This document shows positions 16,376-19,496 of a stretch of 19,496 bases of DNA, piece after piece. The DNA lies in assembly GCA_017853785.1 (NCBI GenBank), contig JAFMIX010000009.1, forward strand, positions 1 to 19,496. Direction: 5' to 3'. Position numbers and translations under genes: made by a program. Each line of letters begins with the position of its first letter. Position 1 is the first letter of the stretch. The notes below the pieces were generated by a model. The model did not search any database and was not told the DNA's origin. It worked only from the letters and a program-made list of their open reading frames with translations. Origin of the DNA: Verrucomicrobiales bacterium (lineage in GTDB: Bacteria > Verrucomicrobiota > Verrucomicrobiia > Limisphaerales > JAFMIX01).

Positions 16376-18448
16376 TCAACTGCCGCGCCGCCCGGTCAGG
16401 AGTTCCTGCGCGAGCACTTTCGCCCCGTAAACTTGTTTCAGCGATTCTAAAATTGCCGCGGAATGCACGGACACGGCGCGGCCCTCGCGGTCGCTGTAAG
16501 CGTAATCCCACGGCAGGCTCTCCAAGTTGCCATCGAAGATGATGCCCACGAATTCACCGGCGCGATTCACCACGGGGCTGCCGGAGTTGCCGCCAATGAT
16601 GTCGGCGGTGCTGATGAAGTTGAACGGCGTTTTCTGATTGAGCTGTGACCGGCGCTTTTCCCAGAGCGGCGGCAGATCAAACGGCGGGCGGCTTTGCATC
16701 TCCCGCTCGCGTTCATAGAGCGTGCCATACGTCGTCCACGGCGGAACGGTCTGGCCGGCGGTGGTGAAACCTTCAACCTTGCCGAACGCGAGCCGGAGTG
16801 TGAAGGTCGCATCCGGATAACCCGCAGTGCCGCGCACGGTGTTGCGGGCGCGCGCGATGGCGGCGTGCGCCTGATGTTTGATCTCGCCCTGCTCCTCGGC
16901 CACTTTGCGCAGCGCCCGGGCCTCGCCGTCCACAAGCCGCGCGAGTTCGATCAAGGGGTCGTTCGCGGCGGCAACCGCACCGGCACCGCCTTCATACAAC
17001 CGCCGCCGGAACGCGACGTCGCGCACCTGCGTGCCGGTGAGCAATTCTGCGGCGCGGGCACGCGGCGATTTGCCGGCGAGAATTTGTTGCACCAGCGGAT
17101 CGCTCGTTCCCAACTGGCCCGTCATGAAAGTCAGCGCGTCGGTCAGCGTGAGCAATTCCAAGTCGGGGTAGATGGGTTTGGCCGAGAAGAGCGCGAGTTC
17201 CAGCGATGCTTTTCCGGAATCGGAAAATTCGCGCAGGCGGTCGCCGTTGGGTTTGGGCCGCTCGGCCGCCGCACGCAGCAAAGTGCGGGCGATGCCGAAG
17301 CTGTCGCTGCTGAATCCGCCGCCACCCTCCAACAGCGAATGGCGGATAGCCTGCGCCTGCAACGTCTTCGTGGCGGCGGCAATCTGGTCGTAGGCGGCCA
17401 GCGCGGCGGCGGCTTCCGGCTTGGCGGCGAACTGCGCTTTCAACTCCGCTTCGGCGCGGGCTTTCGCGCCCATCAATTCCGGGTCGAGCAAGCCGGCGAG
17501 CCGGCCATCGAGTGCCTTGCGGGAATTCTGCGTGCCGTTGAGCGACTTCTTGGCCCTGCGGGCGTTTTCCGAGTTGAGCGCGCTCCAGTTGCCGAGCAGC
17601 ACTTCCGAGCGCTTGAGTTGATTGAGCCGGAACGGCAGGCCGGCATCGCGGTGGGACTGCAATTCCACCACGGTCAGCAGGCGGCTGGTGTGGCCGGGAT
17701 GGCCCGAGACAAAAGTGAGTTCGCCCGCCGCCGCGCCGGTTGCGGAGAAGCGGAGAAAATGTTTCAGCCGTACCGGCTGGCCGTTCTCGTAAACGCGGAA
17801 CAGGCAGACATCGAGGCAGTGCCGGGGAAACTCAAAGTTTTCCGCGTCGCCGCCGAACGCGGCGATCTGCGCTTCCGGCGCGAAGACGATCCGCACATCG
17901 GTGTAACGCTTGAAGCGGTGCAGATGATACGCGCCACCCTGCCACAGCGTTACCACGTCCGACCGCAGTCCGGTGCGTTCGAGCGATTCCTTCTCCACGG
18001 CGGCGATGGCTTGCCGGCGCGCGGCGAAGGCGGCAGCGGGCGCGGCATCCGCCGGGATGGCGGCGTTGATGCGCGCCGTCACGTCCTCGATGGACTCGAG
18101 CACGTTGACTTCGAGATCGAGGCACTTGATCTCCTCGGCGAGCGTGCGGGCGAGGAAGCCGTCGCGGAGATAATTTTTCTCCCGGGAGCTGACTTTCTGG
18201 AGGGCGTCCGCCGCGACGTGGTGATTGGAAATCAGCAGGCCATCCGCGCTCACGAAACTGCCCGACCCGCCGGAGCCGAAGCGGACGGAAGATTTTTGCA
18301 GGTGCTCCAGCCACGCGTCGGTGACGTCAAACTGATGGCGTTCGCGCAGGAGCACACGTGGCGGCTGGTTGAAGAGCCACATCCCCTCATCAGCCCCGGC
18401 GGTAAATGTGAAAAGCAGCACCAGCCCCGCCGACAGAATAAATTTCAT
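16376..18448 (-). CDS. S46-family dipeptidyl-peptidase (DPP7/DPP11-like), exported
   Basis: Chymotrypsin-fold serine exopeptidase that removes dipeptides in the periplasm or at the cell surface. The 690-residue product has a Sec signal peptide (MKFILSAGLVLLFTFTAG then ADEGMW) and the S46 start EGMWLFNQPP. The His motif is LLISNHHVA (catalytic His77 or its neighbour His76), an Asp region GGDAENFEFPRHCLDVCLFR gives Asp213, and GGNSGSPVVN gives the nucleophile Ser622. The inserted helical domain (about 260-550) is present. After the Ser motif comes IIFDGNLES: Gly640 sits where DPP11 has the Arg that selects acidic residues, so hydrophobic-type DPP7 preference is inferred. Length matches the family. 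It is 72 bp upstream of ffh on the same strand. Confidence 0.92.
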   Translation of the reverse strand: MKFILSAGLVLLFTFTAGADEGMWLFNQPPRVLLRERHQFDVTDAWLEHLQKSSVRFGSGGSGSFVSADGLLISNHHVAADALQKVSSREKNYLRDGFLARTLAEEIKCLDLEVNVLESIEDVTARINAAIPADAAPAAAFAARRQAIAAVEKESLERTGLRSDVVTLWQGGAYHLHRFKRYTDVRIVFAPEAQIAAFGGDAENFEFPRHCLDVCLFRVYENGQPVRLKHFLRFSATGAAAGELTFVSGHPGHTSRLLTVVELQSHRDAGLPFRLNQLKRSEVLLGNWSALNSENARRAKKSLNGTQNSRKALDGRLAGLLDPELMGAKARAEAELKAQFAAKPEAAAALAAYDQIAAATKTLQAQAIRHSLLEGGGGFSSDSFGIARTLLRAAAERPKPNGDRLREFSDSGKASLELALFSAKPIYPDLELLTLTDALTFMTGQLGTSDPLVQQILAGKSPRARAAELLTGTQVRDVAFRRRLYEGGAGAVAAANDPLIELARLVDGEARALRKVAEEQGEIKHQAHAAIARARNTVRGTAGYPDATFTLRLAFGKVEGFTTAGQTVPPWTTYGTLYEREREMQSRPPFDLPPLWEKRRSQLNQKTPFNFISTADIIGGNSGSPVVNRAGEFVGIIFDGNLESLPWDYAYSDREGRAVSVHSAAILESLKQVYGAKVLAQELLTGRRGS

Positions 18449-18479
18449 GCGCGGGATGCTACCAACCGCTGCGCCTCAC

Positions 18480-19496
18480 TCAAGCCCCGCGCGGGCCGCC
18501 GACAATTTGTTGTAACGCCCCGCCCGACCCGCGCTGGACGAAACGGTAATCCAGCTTCTCGTTGCCATTGAAGCGCTCGCGCCAGAGCAGGCCAAATTCG
18601 CCCTGCGTGATGAACTTCGCGGCGGGCTAACGCTTGCAGGTTTCGCGCAGCCAGATGTCCAGCCCCTCCATGCCGTTGCGGCCTCTGTAGCCGTAGTTTT
18701 TCCACGCCTCGACGAGGCTGAGTTCCCAGATGCAGTTGACCCAGCCGAAGCCGTTCAGCGCAAAGCCGGCGTCGAAATGCGCGGCGGTCGTGGCAACATG
18801 GACTTCATCCCGAGTTCGGTTCGAGGCCGATGACTGTCTCGATTGTCCCCATGCCTTGGCGGCTACCGTGCGTGACGCTATTGACTACGCGCCGCCCGGG
18901 GATGCGCGCGCAAAGGAAATCCACCGACCAACCATCGAGATTCACGCAGTCAATGAAGTCGTCCGGGGCTTAAGCCGGTTTGCAGAAATGTTCCCGTGAG
19001 GGGTAGTAGGGATAACTGATTGAGTCTTCGCCATCGCCTTTGTCCACGGCGTATTGACTCCAGATGTTGCCCTGACAGACATGGATGCCCTAGTGCTCGG
19101 CGAGGTAGCTCAAGTTGGTGGCGGAAAGAAATCCCGCAATGACGCTCCGTGGCCGGTAGTCGCCGCCAACCATTTCCGAAACGAGCCGCAAACCGTCATG
19201 CAAGTCGCGGTTCACCTGATCGCGCGAGTTATACATGGTGGCGAAGCATCCTCCGGGAATGAGCGTGATCTCACCGCCGTATTCCTTCTGGCAGGAGACG
19301 ACAACCCGGCGCAGGTCGCGATAGTTCGCCGCTCGTCCGTGAGCGCCCGCCAACTGAACCCTCACGTGATGCGCGCCCCCGGCCACGCCTTCGGCCTGAT
19401 TGCGCGTCACCTCGATCTGGTTGACCCGCACCACGTTGCTGAGGGGAAGAACCAATTGCCCATCAAAGGTAGCCTGTCGGTGTCGTGCTTGGCAAC
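18480..19496 (-). pseudogene. Decayed DUF3863-like exported/hydrolase-like protein (runs off the right edge)
   Basis: Remains of one gene, read on the minus strand from the right edge. Conserved blocks, in order: WPGARIT-GFSWRALTDER (stop TGA at 19362-19364 where Trp is expected), a 1-nt loss near 19329 returning to ANYRDLRRVVVSCQKEYGG, then IPGGCFATMYNSRDQVNRDL, VSEMVGGDYRPRSVIAG, ATNLSYLAEH, TAG (19090-19092), GIHVCQGNIWSQYAVD, SISYPYYPSREHFCKPA, TAA (18970-18972), DDFIDCVNLDGWSVDFL, a frameshift near 18803-18808, ATTAAHFDAGFALNGFGW, GLDIWLRETCKR, TAG (18627-18629), FITQGEFGLLWRERF and DYRFVQRGSG. After about 18523 similarity ends, so the C-terminal part is lost. From memory this matches the DUF3863/DUF3864 family, which I think is polysaccharide-deacetylase-like; the name is uncertain, the decay is not. 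Confidence 0.75.

Noticed and set aside
18730..18999. An 89-residue plus-strand ORF near the right edge
   Set aside because: It is opposite the DUF3863-like pseudogene and has no recognisable motif; the minus strand carries the conserved blocks.

Overview
The window is GC-rich, densely coded and Gram-negative in character: it carries LPS transport genes (lptC, lptA, the start of lptB and one LptF/LptG permease), a Kdo-8-phosphate synthase and an ExbB/ExbD/TonB-like set. Several products have a flavour I associate with Verrucomicrobiota: a plant/cyanobacterial-like GlgC, a DUF6941-like protein after trigger factor, and an S46 dipeptidyl-peptidase. That assignment is an inference from gene content; no rRNA is present to prove it.

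Layout. 1-3477 (minus strand): glgC, kdsA, lptC, lptA, lptB (cut by the left edge). kdsA-lptC and lptC-lptA are joined by 4-bp ATGA stop/start overlaps, so this is a Kdo/LPS-export operon led by a glycogen/ADP-glucose gene. 3478-3618: divergent intergenic region with a TATAAT box for glmS. 3619-5478 (plus): glmS, whose 3' end overlaps by 14 bp the convergent Sel1-repeat gene (5465-6571, minus). 6650-7947 (minus): remains of a secreted multihaem c-type cytochrome fused to a b-type membrane module, broken by at least four lesions. 8063-10128 (minus): exbB, exbD, a TonB-like gene and a small membrane zinc-ribbon gene, all coupled by ATGA overlaps or a 1-bp gap. 10242-13081 (plus): an LptF/LptG permease overlapping a double-GAF histidine kinase. 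13197-14935 (plus): trigger factor and a DUF6941-like gene. 14954-16303 (minus): ffh. 16376-18448 (minus): an S46 peptidase. 18480-19496 (minus): a heavily decayed DUF3863-like gene running off the right edge.

Most noteworthy: (1) the ExbB/ExbD pair lacks the polar residues that form the proton path in the E. coli motor. The ExbD transmembrane Asp is Gly, and the ExbB TM3 Glu and Thr are Gln and Met, although the flanking motifs align closely. The pair sits in a coupled operon with a TonB-like protein without a proline-rich spacer and with a 74-residue membrane zinc-ribbon protein. This is the best candidate here for something undescribed. (2) Two independent pseudogenes (cytochrome and DUF3863-like) show recent loss of a respiratory/redox function and of an accessory secreted protein, while all housekeeping genes are intact. 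(3) The LPS-permease/histidine-kinase coupling suggests an envelope-linked signalling role. No tRNA, rRNA, CRISPR array, IS element or phage gene was seen.
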